Assembly (NCBI RefSeq): GCF_026341275.1
Contig: NZ_JAIFZO010000002.1
Location: forward strand, 4,370,118-4,434,117
Reading direction: 5' to 3'
From: Streptomyces ortus
GTDB lineage: Bacteria > Actinomycetota > Actinomycetes > Streptomycetales > Streptomycetaceae
Length of the DNA: 64,000 bases
In this document: positions 41,238 through 49,810 of the stretch, one piece after another
Position numbering within the stretch: position 1 is the first letter of the stretch
Layout: the number at the start of each line of letters is the position of its first letter
Program-made: the position numbers and the translations under genes
The notes under the pieces: generated by a model
What the model was told of the DNA's origin: nothing
Database searches by the model: none
What the model saw: the letters and a program-made list of their open reading frames with translations, nothing else

Positions 41238-42944
41238 TTACGACGGGGTGAGGGAGTCGCTGCGGATCTCCACCACTCGGAAGCGGTTCGCGACGAAGGC
41301 TCCGTCGCACAGGGCCGCGTTGGCCGCCGGGTTGCCGCCCGAGCCGTGGAAGTCGGAGAAGGCGGCCGTCTGGTTGACGTACACCCCGCCGGTGAGGTTC
41401 AGGGAGAGCTGGGCCGCCTCGTCCAGGCACGCCTCCGTGACGGCCTCCTCGACCTCCTCCGAGGTCGTGTACGCGCCGACGGTCATCGCGCCCTTCTCGC
41501 GGACGGTGCGGCGCAGCAGCTCCACCGCGTCGGCCGCCGAGTCGACGGCGACGGCGAACGAGACCGGGCCGAAGCACTCGCTCATGTAGGCGGCCTGGTC
41601 GTCCGGCTTGCCGCCGTCGAGCTTCACGATCACCGGCGTGCGGACCACCGCGTCGGGGAAGTCGGGATTCGTGATCTCCCTTGAGGCGAGGGCGACTTCG
41701 CCGAGGCCGGCCGCCGCCTCGATGCGGGCCTTCACGTCCGGGTTCACGATCGCGCCCAGCAGGGCGTTCGCCCGGGCGTCGTCCCCGAGGAGTCCGTCGA
41801 CGGCCCGCGCGAGGTCGGCGACCACCTCGTCGTACGTCTTGGGGCCCTCCTCCGTACGGATGCCGGCGCGCGGGACGAGGAGGTTCTGCGGGGTCGTGCA
41901 CATCTGGCCGCTGTAGAGGGAGAGGGAGAAGGCGAGGTTCGAGAGCATCCCCTTGTAGTTGTCCGTCGACTCCACGATCACCGTGTTGACGCCGGCCTTC
42001 TCCGTGTACACCTGCGCCTGGCGGGCGTTGGTCTCCAGCCAGTCGCCGAACGCCGTCGAACCGGTGTAGTCGATGATCCGGATCTCGGGGCGGGTGGCCA
42101 GGGTCTTGGCGATGCCCTCGCCGGGACGCTCGGCGGCCAGCGCCACCAGGTTCGGGTCAAAGCCCGCCTCGGCGAGCACCTCGCGGGCGACCTGGACGGT
42201 GAGGGCGAGCGGCAGCACCGCGCGCGGGTGGGGCTTGACCAGCACCGCGTTGCCCGTGGCCAGCGAGGCGAACAGGCCCGGGTAGCCGTTCCACGTGGGG
42301 AAGGTGTTGCAGCCGATCAGGAGCGCGACGCCGCGCGGCACCGGCGTGAACCGCTTGGTGAGGACGAGCGGGTCGCGCTTGCCCTGGGGCTTGGTCCACT
42401 CCGCCGTGTCGGGGGTGCGGACCTGTTCCGCGTACGCGTACGCCACCGCCTCCATGCCGCGGTCCTGGGCGTGCGGGCCGCCCGCCTGGAACGCCATCAT
42501 GAAGGCCTGGCCGCTGGTGTGCATGACCGCGAGCGCGAACTCGTGCGTGCGGTCGCTGATCCGCTTGAGGATCTCCAGACACACCACCGCGCGTGTTTCC
42601 GCGCCCGCGTCGCGCCACCCGCGCTGCCCGAGCCGCATGGCCGGCAGGAGGGTGTCGACGTCGGCGTGCGGATACGTGACGCCCAGCTCGATCCCGTACG
42701 GCGAGACCTCGCCGCCCACCCAGTCGTCGGTGCCGGGCTGGCCCAGGTCGAGCCGGCCGCCCAGCAGGGCGTCGAAGGCGGCCTTGCCCTCGGCCATCCC
42801 CAGGCTGCCGTTCTCCCCGTACGCCTTGGGGTGTTCGGGGTGCGGCGACCAGTACGCGCGCGTGCGCATCGCCTCAAGCGCCTGGTCGAGGGTCGGCCGG
42901 TGCTTGGCGATGAGCTCGTGCGCGGTCAGTGCGGCGGCGGCCAT
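41238..42944 (-). CDS. paaN: Phenylacetic acid degradation aldehyde dehydrogenase PaaN
   Basis: The 568-aa protein matches PaaN-type aldehyde dehydrogenases: IGCNTFPTWNGYPGLFASLATGNAVLVKPHPRAV-like core pieces, GSTAFGDW, catalytic Cys in SGQMCTTPQN and a late ECFGPVSF. These oxidise a ring-cleavage semialdehyde in phenylacetate breakdown. No paaABCDE oxygenase genes are nearby, so the substrate is open. It is divergent from a 3-hydroxyacyl-CoA dehydrogenase gene, with a TetR-type operator and five 20-bp repeats between. Confidence 0.92.
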   Translation of the reverse strand: MAAAALTAHELIAKHRPTLDQALEAMRTRAYWSPHPEHPKAYGENGSLGMAEGKAAFDALLGGRLDLGQPGTDDWVGGEVSPYGIELGVTYPHADVDTLLPAMRLGQRGWRDAGAETRAVVCLEILKRISDRTHEFALAVMHTSGQAFMMAFQAGGPHAQDRGMEAVAYAYAEQVRTPDTAEWTKPQGKRDPLVLTKRFTPVPRGVALLIGCNTFPTWNGYPGLFASLATGNAVLVKPHPRAVLPLALTVQVAREVLAEAGFDPNLVALAAERPGEGIAKTLATRPEIRIIDYTGSTAFGDWLETNARQAQVYTEKAGVNTVIVESTDNYKGMLSNLAFSLSLYSGQMCTTPQNLLVPRAGIRTEEGPKTYDEVVADLARAVDGLLGDDARANALLGAIVNPDVKARIEAAAGLGEVALASREITNPDFPDAVVRTPVIVKLDGGKPDDQAAYMSECFGPVSFAVAVDSAADAVELLRRTVREKGAMTVGAYTTSEEVEEAVTEACLDEAAQLSLNLTGGVYVNQTAAFSDFHGSGGNPAANAALCDGAFVANRFRVVEIRSDSLTPS

Positions 42945-42980
42945 GCGGAACCATCTCCTCGTTTCATGAACTCTTCGTCG

Positions 42981-43080
42981 AGCTCAGGACCTGGCAATTC
43001 GGCTCAGGACCGGGCAGTGCAGGTCATGACCTGGCAGTCCAGGTCATGATCCGGCGGTCCGGCTCATGACCTGGGCAGAA
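42981..43080. repeat. Five tandem 20-bp repeats in the paaN leader
   Basis: Five units with an exact 20-base period (consensus RGSTCAKGACCTGGCAGTSC) lie between the paaN start and the operator at 43103. Confidence 0.88.
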
Positions 43081-43102
43081 ACAGCCGGACAGAGTTAGAG
43101 TA

Positions 43103-43116
43103 ACCGAACGATCGGT
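43103..43116. promoter_or_regulatory. TetR-type operator in the paaN/hydroxyacyl-CoA dehydrogenase gap
   Basis: ACCGAACGATCGGT, with arms ACCGA/TCGGT. It differs at one central base from the site upstream of the bkd operon (45950-45963). Confidence 0.75.
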
Positions 43117-43172
43117 CGGGACAAGGGGGTCCGCTGAACCTGTGGAAAACCCCGTGCGGGAGGATCGCGAGC

Positions 43173-44687
43173 ATGACAGCACTCGACCTCGCCGGCCCCG
43201 TGGCCGTCGTCGGCACCGGCACCATGGGCCAGGGCATCGCCCAGGTCGCGCTCGTCGCGGGCCACCCCGTGCGGCTGTACGACACCGCCCCCGGCCGTGC
43301 CCGGGCGGCGGCCGAAGAGATCGGCGCCCGGCTCGACCGGCTCGTCGAGAAGGACCGGCTGACCGGCGCCGAGCGCGACGCCGCACGTGCCCGGCTGCGC
43401 CCCGCCGAGAGCCTCTCCGAACTCGCCGACTCCGGCCTCGTCGTCGAAGCCGTCCTGGAGCGACTGGACGTCAAACAGCGGCTGTTGCGCGAACTGGAGG
43501 ACATCGTCCCGGACGACTGCCTGCTCGCCACCAACACCTCCTCCCTGTCGGTCACCGCGATCGGCGGCGCCCTGCGCAACCCCGGCCGCTTCGTCGGGCT
43601 GCACTTCTTCAACCCCGCGCCGCTGCTGCCCCTGGTGGAGGTCGTCTCCGGGTTCGCGACCGACGTCACGTCGGCCACGCGCGCGTACGAGCTGGCCCGC
43701 GCCTGGGGGAAGACCCCCGTCGCCTGCGCCGACACCCCCGGGTTCATCGTCAACCGCATCGCGCGGCCCTTCTACGCCGAGGCCTTCGCGGTCTACGAGG
43801 CCCAGGCCGCCGACCCCGCGACGATCGACGCGGTCCTGCGCGAATCGGGCGGCTTCCGGATGGGCGCCTTCGAACTGACCGACCTCATCGGCCAGGACGT
43901 CAACGAGTCCGTCACGCGCTCCGTGTGGGAGGCCTTCTTCCAGGACGTGCGCTTCACCCCCTCGCTGGCCCAGCGGCGGCTCGTCGAGTCGGGCCGCCAC
44001 GGCCGCAAGACGGGGCACGGCTGGTACGACTACGGGGACCGGGGCGAGCGGCCCGAGCCGCACACCGCCGAGAAGGTCCAGCCGCCCGCGTACGTCGTCG
44101 CCGAGGGTGATCTGGGCCCCGCCTCCGAACTGCTCGCGCTGATCCGCGAGGCGGGCATCCAGGTCCGCGAGGACGAGGAGGACCACGGCACGCGCCTGGT
44201 CCTGCCGGGCGGCGGTCAACTGGCCCTCGCGGACGGCCAGACCGCCGTCGAGTTCCGTGACGTCGTCTACTTCGACCTCGCGCTCGACTACCGCAGGGCG
44301 ACCCGGATCGCCCTGTCCCACTCCCAGGACACCCAGACGCAGACCCTCGCCGAGGCCACCGGGCTCTTCCAGGCGCTCGGCAAGGACGTCAGCGTCATCG
44401 GGGACGTGCCCGGCCTGATCGTCGCGCGCACGGTGGCCCGGATCATCGACCTCGCGCATGACGCCGTCGCCAAGGGGGTCGCCACCGAGGAGGACATCGA
44501 CACGGCGATGCGCCAGGGCGTCAGCTATCCGCTGGGCCCCTTCGAGTGGAGCCGCAGGCTCGGCCGGAGCTGGGCCTACGACGTCCTGGACGACCTGCAC
44601 ATGCGCGACCCGTCGGGGCGTTACGCGCCGTCCCTCGCGCTCTACCGCCACGCGTACGCCTCCGAGAAGCGGGAGGGCACCCCATGA
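43173..44687 (+). CDS. 3-hydroxyacyl-CoA dehydrogenase (PaaH-like)
   Basis: The 504-aa protein has an NAD-binding Rossmann domain (VAVVGTGTMGQGIAQVAL), LLATNTSSLSVTAI, the catalytic His in GLHFFNPAPL, and two C-terminal dehydrogenase domains. The second copy is near the end (KDVSVIGDVPGLIVARTVARI). It oxidises 3-hydroxyacyl-CoA to 3-ketoacyl-CoA. The length and double C-domain fit PaaH, the phenylacetate-pathway enzyme. The TetR regulator gene overlaps its stop. Confidence 0.92.
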   Translation: MTALDLAGPVAVVGTGTMGQGIAQVALVAGHPVRLYDTAPGRARAAAEEIGARLDRLVEKDRLTGAERDAARARLRPAESLSELADSGLVVEAVLERLDVKQRLLRELEDIVPDDCLLATNTSSLSVTAIGGALRNPGRFVGLHFFNPAPLLPLVEVVSGFATDVTSATRAYELARAWGKTPVACADTPGFIVNRIARPFYAEAFAVYEAQAADPATIDAVLRESGGFRMGAFELTDLIGQDVNESVTRSVWEAFFQDVRFTPSLAQRRLVESGRHGRKTGHGWYDYGDRGERPEPHTAEKVQPPAYVVAEGDLGPASELLALIREAGIQVREDEEDHGTRLVLPGGGQLALADGQTAVEFRDVVYFDLALDYRRATRIALSHSQDTQTQTLAEATGLFQALGKDVSVIGDVPGLIVARTVARIIDLAHDAVAKGVATEEDIDTAMRQGVSYPLGPFEWSRRLGRSWAYDVLDDLHMRDPSGRYAPSLALYRHAYASEKREGTP

Positions 44688-44710
44688 CCGCGGGAGGGCA
44701 CCCCATGACC
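44669..44710. repeat. Exact 21-bp tandem duplication carrying RBS and ATG
   Basis: Units 44669-44689 and 44690-44710 are identical. Each contains GGGAGGG and an in-frame ATG, giving the TetR gene two starts seven codons apart. Confidence 0.95.
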
Positions 44711-45295
44711 ACCGCCAAGCGCGACACCTACACGCCGGAGACACTGCTCTCGGTGGCCGTGCGGGTCTTCAACGAGCGCGGCTACGACGGCACCTCCATG
44801 GAGCACCTCTCCAAGGCGGCGGGCATCTCCAAGTCGTCGATCTACCACCACGTCACGGGCAAGGAGGAGCTGCTGCGCCGGGCCGTCAGCCGGGCGCTCG
44901 ACGGCCTCTTCGGGATCCTCGACGAGGAGCACGCGCGCGAGGGGCGTGCCGTGGAGCGCCTGGAGTACGTCACCCGGCGCATGGTCGAGGTCCTCACCGC
45001 CGAGCTGCCCTACGTGACGCTGCTGCTGCGGGTGCGCGGCAACACCGACACCGAGCGCTGGGCCCTGGAACGGCGCCGGGACTTCGACCACGAGGTGGCC
45101 GCGCTCCTGAAGGCGGCGGCGGCCGACGGGGACGTACGCGCCGACCTGGAGGTCCGGCTCGCGACCCGGCTGGTCTTCGGGATGATCAACTCGATAGTCG
45201 AGTGGTACCGCCCGGACGGGCGCGGCATGGGAGAGCGCGAGGTCGCCGACGCCGTGGTGCTGATGGTCTTCGGGGGACTCAGACAGGCGGGCTGA
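44684..45295 (+). CDS. TetR-family regulator, PaaR-like
   Basis: The 203-residue protein (196 from the second ATG) has an N-terminal helix-turn-helix (VFNERGYDGTSMEHLSKAAGISKSSIYHHVTGKEELL) and a helical ligand-binding domain. Two ATG starts exist, 44684 and 44705, because a 21-base unit containing ribosome site and ATG is exactly duplicated; the first overlaps the dehydrogenase stop. It probably represses the paaN/dehydrogenase pair through the ACCGAACGATCGGT site, with a CoA thioester as likely ligand (inference). Confidence 0.88.
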   Translation: MTAGGHPMTTAKRDTYTPETLLSVAVRVFNERGYDGTSMEHLSKAAGISKSSIYHHVTGKEELLRRAVSRALDGLFGILDEEHAREGRAVERLEYVTRRMVEVLTAELPYVTLLLRVRGNTDTERWALERRRDFDHEVAALLKAAAADGDVRADLEVRLATRLVFGMINSIVEWYRPDGRGMGEREVADAVVLMVFGGLRQAG

Positions 45296-45347
45296 GCGGC
45301 ATCTCACGGGGCGCGTGGGCCGGACGGCGCGCCCCCGCGCACCCCGC

Positions 45348-45848
45348 TCACCCCTGCGGTTCCAGGTCCTCCTCCTCGAACACCAGCAGTGTCCGGGTGC
45401 TGAGCACCTCGGGGATGGCCTGGAGACGGGTGAGGACCAGTTCGCGCAGGGCCCGGTTGTCCGGCGTGTGCACCAGCAGCAGGACGTCGAAGTCGCCGCC
45501 CACCAGCGCGATGTGGGACGCCCCGGGGAGCCTCCTGAGCTGCTCGCGCACCGTGCGCCAGGTGTTCTGCACGATCTTCAGCGTGATGTAGGCCGAGGTG
45601 CCGTGTCCCGCGCGCTCGTGGTCGACACGGGCACCGAAGCCGCGGATCACGCCGTCCTCGACGAGGCGGTTGATCCGCGCGTAGGCATTGGCGCGGGACA
45701 CGTGGACCCGCTCGGCGACCGACCGTATCGAGGCGCGTCCGTCCGCCTGGAGCATCTGCAGAATGTCCTGATCGGTGGAGTCGAGCGGACGCGGCGGCGG
45801 CAGGGCCGCTCCCGGCTCCGGCCCCTCGGCCATTTGTTCAGGTGCCAT
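45348..45848 (-). CDS. bkdR: Lrp/AsnC-family regulator BkdR
   Basis: The 166-aa protein has an N-terminal AsnC helix-turn-helix (LDSTDQDILQMLQADGRASIRSVAERVHVSRANAYARINRL) and a RAM ligand domain (ITLKIV..., ALVGGDFDVLLLVH). I start at ATG 45848 with GGGAGGCGGGGGG upstream. Lrp-type proteins next to bkd operons sense branched-chain amino acids or keto acids. It is divergent from the bkd operon and convergent with the TetR gene. Confidence 0.9.
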   Translation of the reverse strand: MAPEQMAEGPEPGAALPPPRPLDSTDQDILQMLQADGRASIRSVAERVHVSRANAYARINRLVEDGVIRGFGARVDHERAGHGTSAYITLKIVQNTWRTVREQLRRLPGASHIALVGGDFDVLLLVHTPDNRALRELVLTRLQAIPEVLSTRTLLVFEEEDLEPQG

Positions 45849-45906
45849 GTCCCCCCGCCTCCCTACCATGGACGTACTGCGTCCATCTCAGGCTGTGCAG
45901 AACCGT

Positions 45907-45915
45907 TTGTCCACA
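45907..45915. promoter_or_regulatory. DnaA box in the bkdR/bkd divergent promoter
   Basis: Perfect TTGTCCACA between divergent bkdR and the bkd operon. Confidence 0.6.
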
Positions 45916-45949
45916 GCCTGAAGGTGCCTGTAGCCAAAATGTGCCGACG

Positions 45950-45963
45950 ACCGAACAATCGGT
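45950..45963. promoter_or_regulatory. TetR-type operator upstream of bkdA
   Basis: ACCGAACAATCGGT, the same pattern as 43103-43116, 60 bases before the bkd E1alpha start. Confidence 0.72.
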
Positions 45964-46022
45964 AGGTGAGGCGCGTCACTCTCGGCGGCCTCTCGAAGCG
46001 ACTCCCACGAGGAGGTGCCGAC

Positions 46023-47228
46023 ATGACGGTCATGGAGCAGCGAGGCGCGTACCGGCCGACGCCCCCGCCCGCCTGGCAGCCACGTACCGACCCCGCGCCG
46101 CTGCTGCCCGACGCGCTGCCCCACCGCGTCCTCGGCACCCGTGCGGCCGATCGGGTCGACCCGGATCTGCTGCGCCGGCTGTACGCGGAACTGGTACGGG
46201 GCCGCCGGTACAACACGCAGGCCACAGCCCTCACCAAGCAGGGTCGTCTCGCCGTCTACCCCTCCTCCAACGGCCAGGAGGCCTGCGAGGTCGCCGCCGC
46301 GCTCGTCCTCGAAGAGCGCGACTGGCTCTTCCCGAGCTACCGGGACACCCTCGCGGCGGTCGCCAGGGGCCTCGACCCCGTCCAGGCGCTGACGCTCCTG
46401 CGCGGCGACCGACACACCGGCTACGACCCGTACGAGCACCGCGTCGCCCCCCTGTGCACCCCCCTGGCGACCCAGCTCCCGCACGCCGTGGGCCTCGCGC
46501 ACGCCGCCCGCCTCAAGGGCGACGACGTGGTCGCGCTCGCGCTCGTCGGCGACGGCGGCACCAGCGAGGGCGACTTCCACGAGGCACTGAACTTCGCGGC
46601 CGTCTGGCAGGCCCCGGTGGTCTTCCTGGTCCAGAACAACGGCTTCGCCATCTCCGTCCCGCTCGCCAAGCAGACCGCGGCCCCCTCACTGGCCCACAAG
46701 GCCGTCGGGTACGGGATGCCGGGCCGCCTGGTCGACGGGAACGACGCCGTCGCCGTGCACGAGGTCCTCGGCGAGGCGATCGCCCACGCGCGCGCGGGTC
46801 TCGGCCCCACCCTCGTGGAGGCGGTGACGTACCGCATGGAGGCCCACACGAACGCGGACGACGACAAGCGCTACCGCGAGGACACGGAGGTCGAGGCCTG
46901 GCGGGCGCACGACCCGATCGCCCTCATGGAGCACGCGCTCACCGAGCGCGGACTGCTCGACGAGGACGGTGTGCGCGCCGTGCGCGAGGACGCCGAGGCG
47001 ATGGCCGCGGACCTGCGCGAGCGCATGAACCAGGACCCGGTCCTCGACCCCATGGACCTGTTCGCGCACGTCTACGCCCGGCCCACCGCGAACCTCCTGG
47101 AGCAGGAGGCGCAGCTGCGCGCCGAACTGGACGCCGAGGCGCGCCACCACGACGACGAGCACGACGACGAGTACGGCGGCGAAGCCACGGACGCGCGCTC
47201 GCACGAGCCGGAAGGGAACACGCGATGA
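46023..47228 (+). CDS. bkdA: Branched-chain 2-oxoacid dehydrogenase E1 alpha
   Basis: The 401-aa thiamine-diphosphate enzyme subunit has the binding motif GDGGTSEGDFHEALNFAAVW...NN and the phosphorylation-loop region YRMEAHTNADDD. With E1beta it decarboxylates 2-oxo acids from Val, Leu and Ile, giving starter units for branched fatty acids. The C-terminus is unusual: an Asp/His/Glu-rich tail (HHDDEHDDEY) after about residue 380. It is coupled to E1beta by ATGA. Confidence 0.93.
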   Translation: MTVMEQRGAYRPTPPPAWQPRTDPAPLLPDALPHRVLGTRAADRVDPDLLRRLYAELVRGRRYNTQATALTKQGRLAVYPSSNGQEACEVAAALVLEERDWLFPSYRDTLAAVARGLDPVQALTLLRGDRHTGYDPYEHRVAPLCTPLATQLPHAVGLAHAARLKGDDVVALALVGDGGTSEGDFHEALNFAAVWQAPVVFLVQNNGFAISVPLAKQTAAPSLAHKAVGYGMPGRLVDGNDAVAVHEVLGEAIAHARAGLGPTLVEAVTYRMEAHTNADDDKRYREDTEVEAWRAHDPIALMEHALTERGLLDEDGVRAVREDAEAMAADLRERMNQDPVLDPMDLFAHVYARPTANLLEQEAQLRAELDAEARHHDDEHDDEYGGEATDARSHEPEGNTR

Positions 47229-48229
47229 CCACCGTCGCGGTGAAGCCGGCCACCATGGCGCAGGCCCTCGGACGGGCCCTGCGCGACGCCATGACCGACG
47301 ACCCCACCGTCCATGTGATGGGCGAGGACGTCGGCACCCTCGGCGGTGTCTTCCGGGTCACCGACGGCCTCGCGAAGGAGTTCGGTGAGGACCGCGTCAC
47401 CGACACACCGCTGGCCGAGGCGGGCATCCTCGGCACGGCTGTCGGCATGGCCATGTACGGGCTCCGGCCGGTCGTGGAGATGCAGTTCGACGCCTTCGCG
47501 TACCCGGCCTTCGAGCAGCTGATCTCGCACGTGGCGAAGATGCGCAACCGCACCCGCGGGGCGATGCCGCTGCCCCTGACCGTGCGCGTGCCCTACGGCG
47601 GCGGCATCGGCGGGGTGGAGCACCACAGCGACTCCTCCGAGGCGTACTACATGGCGACTCCGGGGCTGCATGTCGTCACCCCCGCGACGGTCGCCGACGC
47701 GTACGGACTGCTGCGTGAGGCCATCGCCTCCGACGACCCGGTCGTCTTCCTGGAGCCCAAGCGGCTGTACTGGTCGAAGGACTCCTGGAACCCCGACGAG
47801 CCGCAGGCCGTGGAGCCGATCGGCCGCGCGGTGGTCCGCCGCCGGGGCCGCAGCGCCACGCTCATCACGTACGGGCCGTCCGTGCCCGTCTGCCTGGAGG
47901 CCGCGGACGCGGCACGGGCCGAGGGCTGGGACCTGGAGGTCGTCGACCTGCGCTCCCTGGTGCCCTTCGACGACGAGACGGTCGCCGCGTCCGTGCGCCG
48001 CACCGGCAGGGCCGTCGTGGTGCACGAGTCGGGCGGCTACGGAGGACCCGGCGGGGAGATCGCCGCGCGGGTCACCGAGCGCTGCTTCCACCATCTGGAG
48101 GCGCCGGTGCTGCGCGTGGCCGGGTTCGACATCCCGTATCCGCCGCCGATGCTGGAGCGGCACCATCTGCCCGGCGTCGACCGGATCCTGGACGCGGTGG
48201 CCCGGCTGCAGTGGGAGGCACAGAGCTGA
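47225..48229 (+). CDS. bkdB: Branched-chain 2-oxoacid dehydrogenase E1 beta
   Basis: The 334-aa protein has the transketolase-like E1beta motifs MGEDVGTLGGVFRVT, TPLAEAGILGTAVGMA, FEQLISHVAK and a C-terminal swivel domain with LITYGPSV and VVHESGGYGG. It completes the active site with E1alpha. The next gene starts on the last base of its stop. Confidence 0.95.
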   Translation: MTTVAVKPATMAQALGRALRDAMTDDPTVHVMGEDVGTLGGVFRVTDGLAKEFGEDRVTDTPLAEAGILGTAVGMAMYGLRPVVEMQFDAFAYPAFEQLISHVAKMRNRTRGAMPLPLTVRVPYGGGIGGVEHHSDSSEAYYMATPGLHVVTPATVADAYGLLREAIASDDPVVFLEPKRLYWSKDSWNPDEPQAVEPIGRAVVRRRGRSATLITYGPSVPVCLEAADAARAEGWDLEVVDLRSLVPFDDETVAASVRRTGRAVVVHESGGYGGPGGEIAARVTERCFHHLEAPVLRVAGFDIPYPPPMLERHHLPGVDRILDAVARLQWEAQS

Positions 48230-49710
48230 TGGCCCAGGTCCTGGAGTTCAAACTGCCCGACCTCGGTGAAGGGCTCACCGAGGCCGAGATCGTCCGCTGG
48301 CTCGTCCAGGTCGGCGATGTCGTGGCGATCGACCAGCCCGTCGTCGAGGTCGAGACGGCGAAGGCGATGGTCGAGGTGCCGTGCCCGTACGGGGGCGTGG
48401 TGACGGCTCGTTACGGGGAGGAGGGCACCGAACTGCCCGTGGGCTCCCCGCTGCTGACGGTCGCGGTGGGAGCGGCTGCCTCCGGTGGCGCGGGCTTCGG
48501 TACCCCGGCCTCCGGTAGCGCGGGCTCCGGCGCGGCGGACCCCGCCCTGTCCGGCCTCGCCTCCTCCGGTCTCGACGCTCCGGCCGCCGTCGGGGCGGCT
48601 TCCGGGGCACGGGCTTCCGGCGATGAGGACGAGGGCTCCGGGAACGTGCTCGTGGGCTACGGCACGCAGGCCCCTCCGGCGCGCCGCCGCCGCGTACGAC
48701 CGCCTGCGCCTGCGCCTGCGTCTGTGCCTGTGTCTCCGCCCGCGCAAGCCGCGGGCGCCGGTGGCGACCCCGGCCGCCCGTCCGACGGCCCCGTCGCGGT
48801 CATCTCCCCGCTCGTGCGGCGGCTGGCGCGGGAGAACGGGCTCGATCTTCGGGCGCTGGCCGGTTCGGGCCCCGAGGGGCTGATCACGCGCGCGGACGTC
48901 GAGCACGCCGTACGGGCCGGGGCGTCCGTGTCCGCGCCGGCGGTCGCGCGGCCGGAGCGGAGCCCGGCGGCGGCACCCGCCCCGGCCGCCCCGCGCGCGT
49001 CCGGCACCGCGGTGCCCCGGGCGGGCACCCGCATCCCCCTCAAGGGCGTCCGCGGCGCCGTCGCCGACAAGCTCTCCCGCAGCCGGCGCGAGATCCCCGA
49101 CGCGACCTGCTGGGTCGACGCCGACGCGACGGAACTGATGCACGCGCGCGTGGCGATGAACGGGGCCGGCGGACCGAAGATCTCCCTGATCGCGCTCCTC
49201 GCCCGTATCTGCACCGCCGCGCTGGCCAGGTTCCCCGAGCTCAACTCGACGGTGGACATGGAAGCCCGCGAGGTCGTACGGCTCGACGAGGTGCATCTCG
49301 GGTTCGCCGCGCAGACCGAGCGCGGACTGGTCGTACCGGTGGTGAAGGGGGCGCACGGCCGGAACGCGGAGTCGCTGAGCGCGGAGTTCGCCCGGCTCAC
49401 CGAGGCGGCCAGGACCGGGACGCTCACCCCGGCGGACCTCACCGGCGGGACGTTCACACTGAACAACTACGGGGTGTTCGGCGTCGACGGCTCGACCCCG
49501 ATCATCAACCACCCCGAGGCGGCCATGCTCGGCGTCGGCCGGATCGTCCCCAAGCCGTGGGTGCACGAGGGCGAGCTGGCGGTACGGCAGGTCGTGCAGC
49601 TCTCGCTCACCTTCGACCACCGGGTGTGCGACGGCGGAACGGCGGGCGGTTTCCTGCGATATGTGGCGGACTGCGTGGAACAACCGGCGGTGCTGCTGCG
49701 GACCTTGTGA
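48229..49710 (+). CDS. bkdC: Branched-chain 2-oxoacid dehydrogenase E2 (dihydrolipoyl acyltransferase)
   Basis: The 493-aa protein has an N-terminal lipoyl domain (lipoyl Lys in ETAKAMVEV, about residue 45), an Ala/Pro/Gly-rich linker, a peripheral subunit-binding domain (ISPLVRRLARENGLDLRAL, about 195) and a catalytic acyltransferase domain ending with the DHRVCDGGTAGGF motif. It transfers the acyl group to CoA. No E3 gene is nearby, so a shared lipoamide dehydrogenase is expected. This is the last gene of the operon. Confidence 0.95.
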   Translation: MAQVLEFKLPDLGEGLTEAEIVRWLVQVGDVVAIDQPVVEVETAKAMVEVPCPYGGVVTARYGEEGTELPVGSPLLTVAVGAAASGGAGFGTPASGSAGSGAADPALSGLASSGLDAPAAVGAASGARASGDEDEGSGNVLVGYGTQAPPARRRRVRPPAPAPASVPVSPPAQAAGAGGDPGRPSDGPVAVISPLVRRLARENGLDLRALAGSGPEGLITRADVEHAVRAGASVSAPAVARPERSPAAAPAPAAPRASGTAVPRAGTRIPLKGVRGAVADKLSRSRREIPDATCWVDADATELMHARVAMNGAGGPKISLIALLARICTAALARFPELNSTVDMEAREVVRLDEVHLGFAAQTERGLVVPVVKGAHGRNAESLSAEFARLTEAARTGTLTPADLTGGTFTLNNYGVFGVDGSTPIINHPEAAMLGVGRIVPKPWVHEGELAVRQVVQLSLTFDHRVCDGGTAGGFLRYVADCVEQPAVLLRTL

Positions 49711-49810
49711 CCCTCTGGGCCCCGGGGAACGCGTGGCGGTCCGTCGCCACCCCCGTCCACATGCTGTGCGCGGGGGTGGAAATGATCCATCGGACACCCA
49801 TACTCGTGGG

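Noticed and set aside
42981..43080. Five repeats as a CRISPR array
   Set aside because: The 20-base units are directly adjacent with no unique spacers, and there are no cas genes.
43141..43149. TGTGGAAAA as a DnaA box
   Set aside because: One mismatch from the consensus at an important position and no second box nearby; too weak to list.
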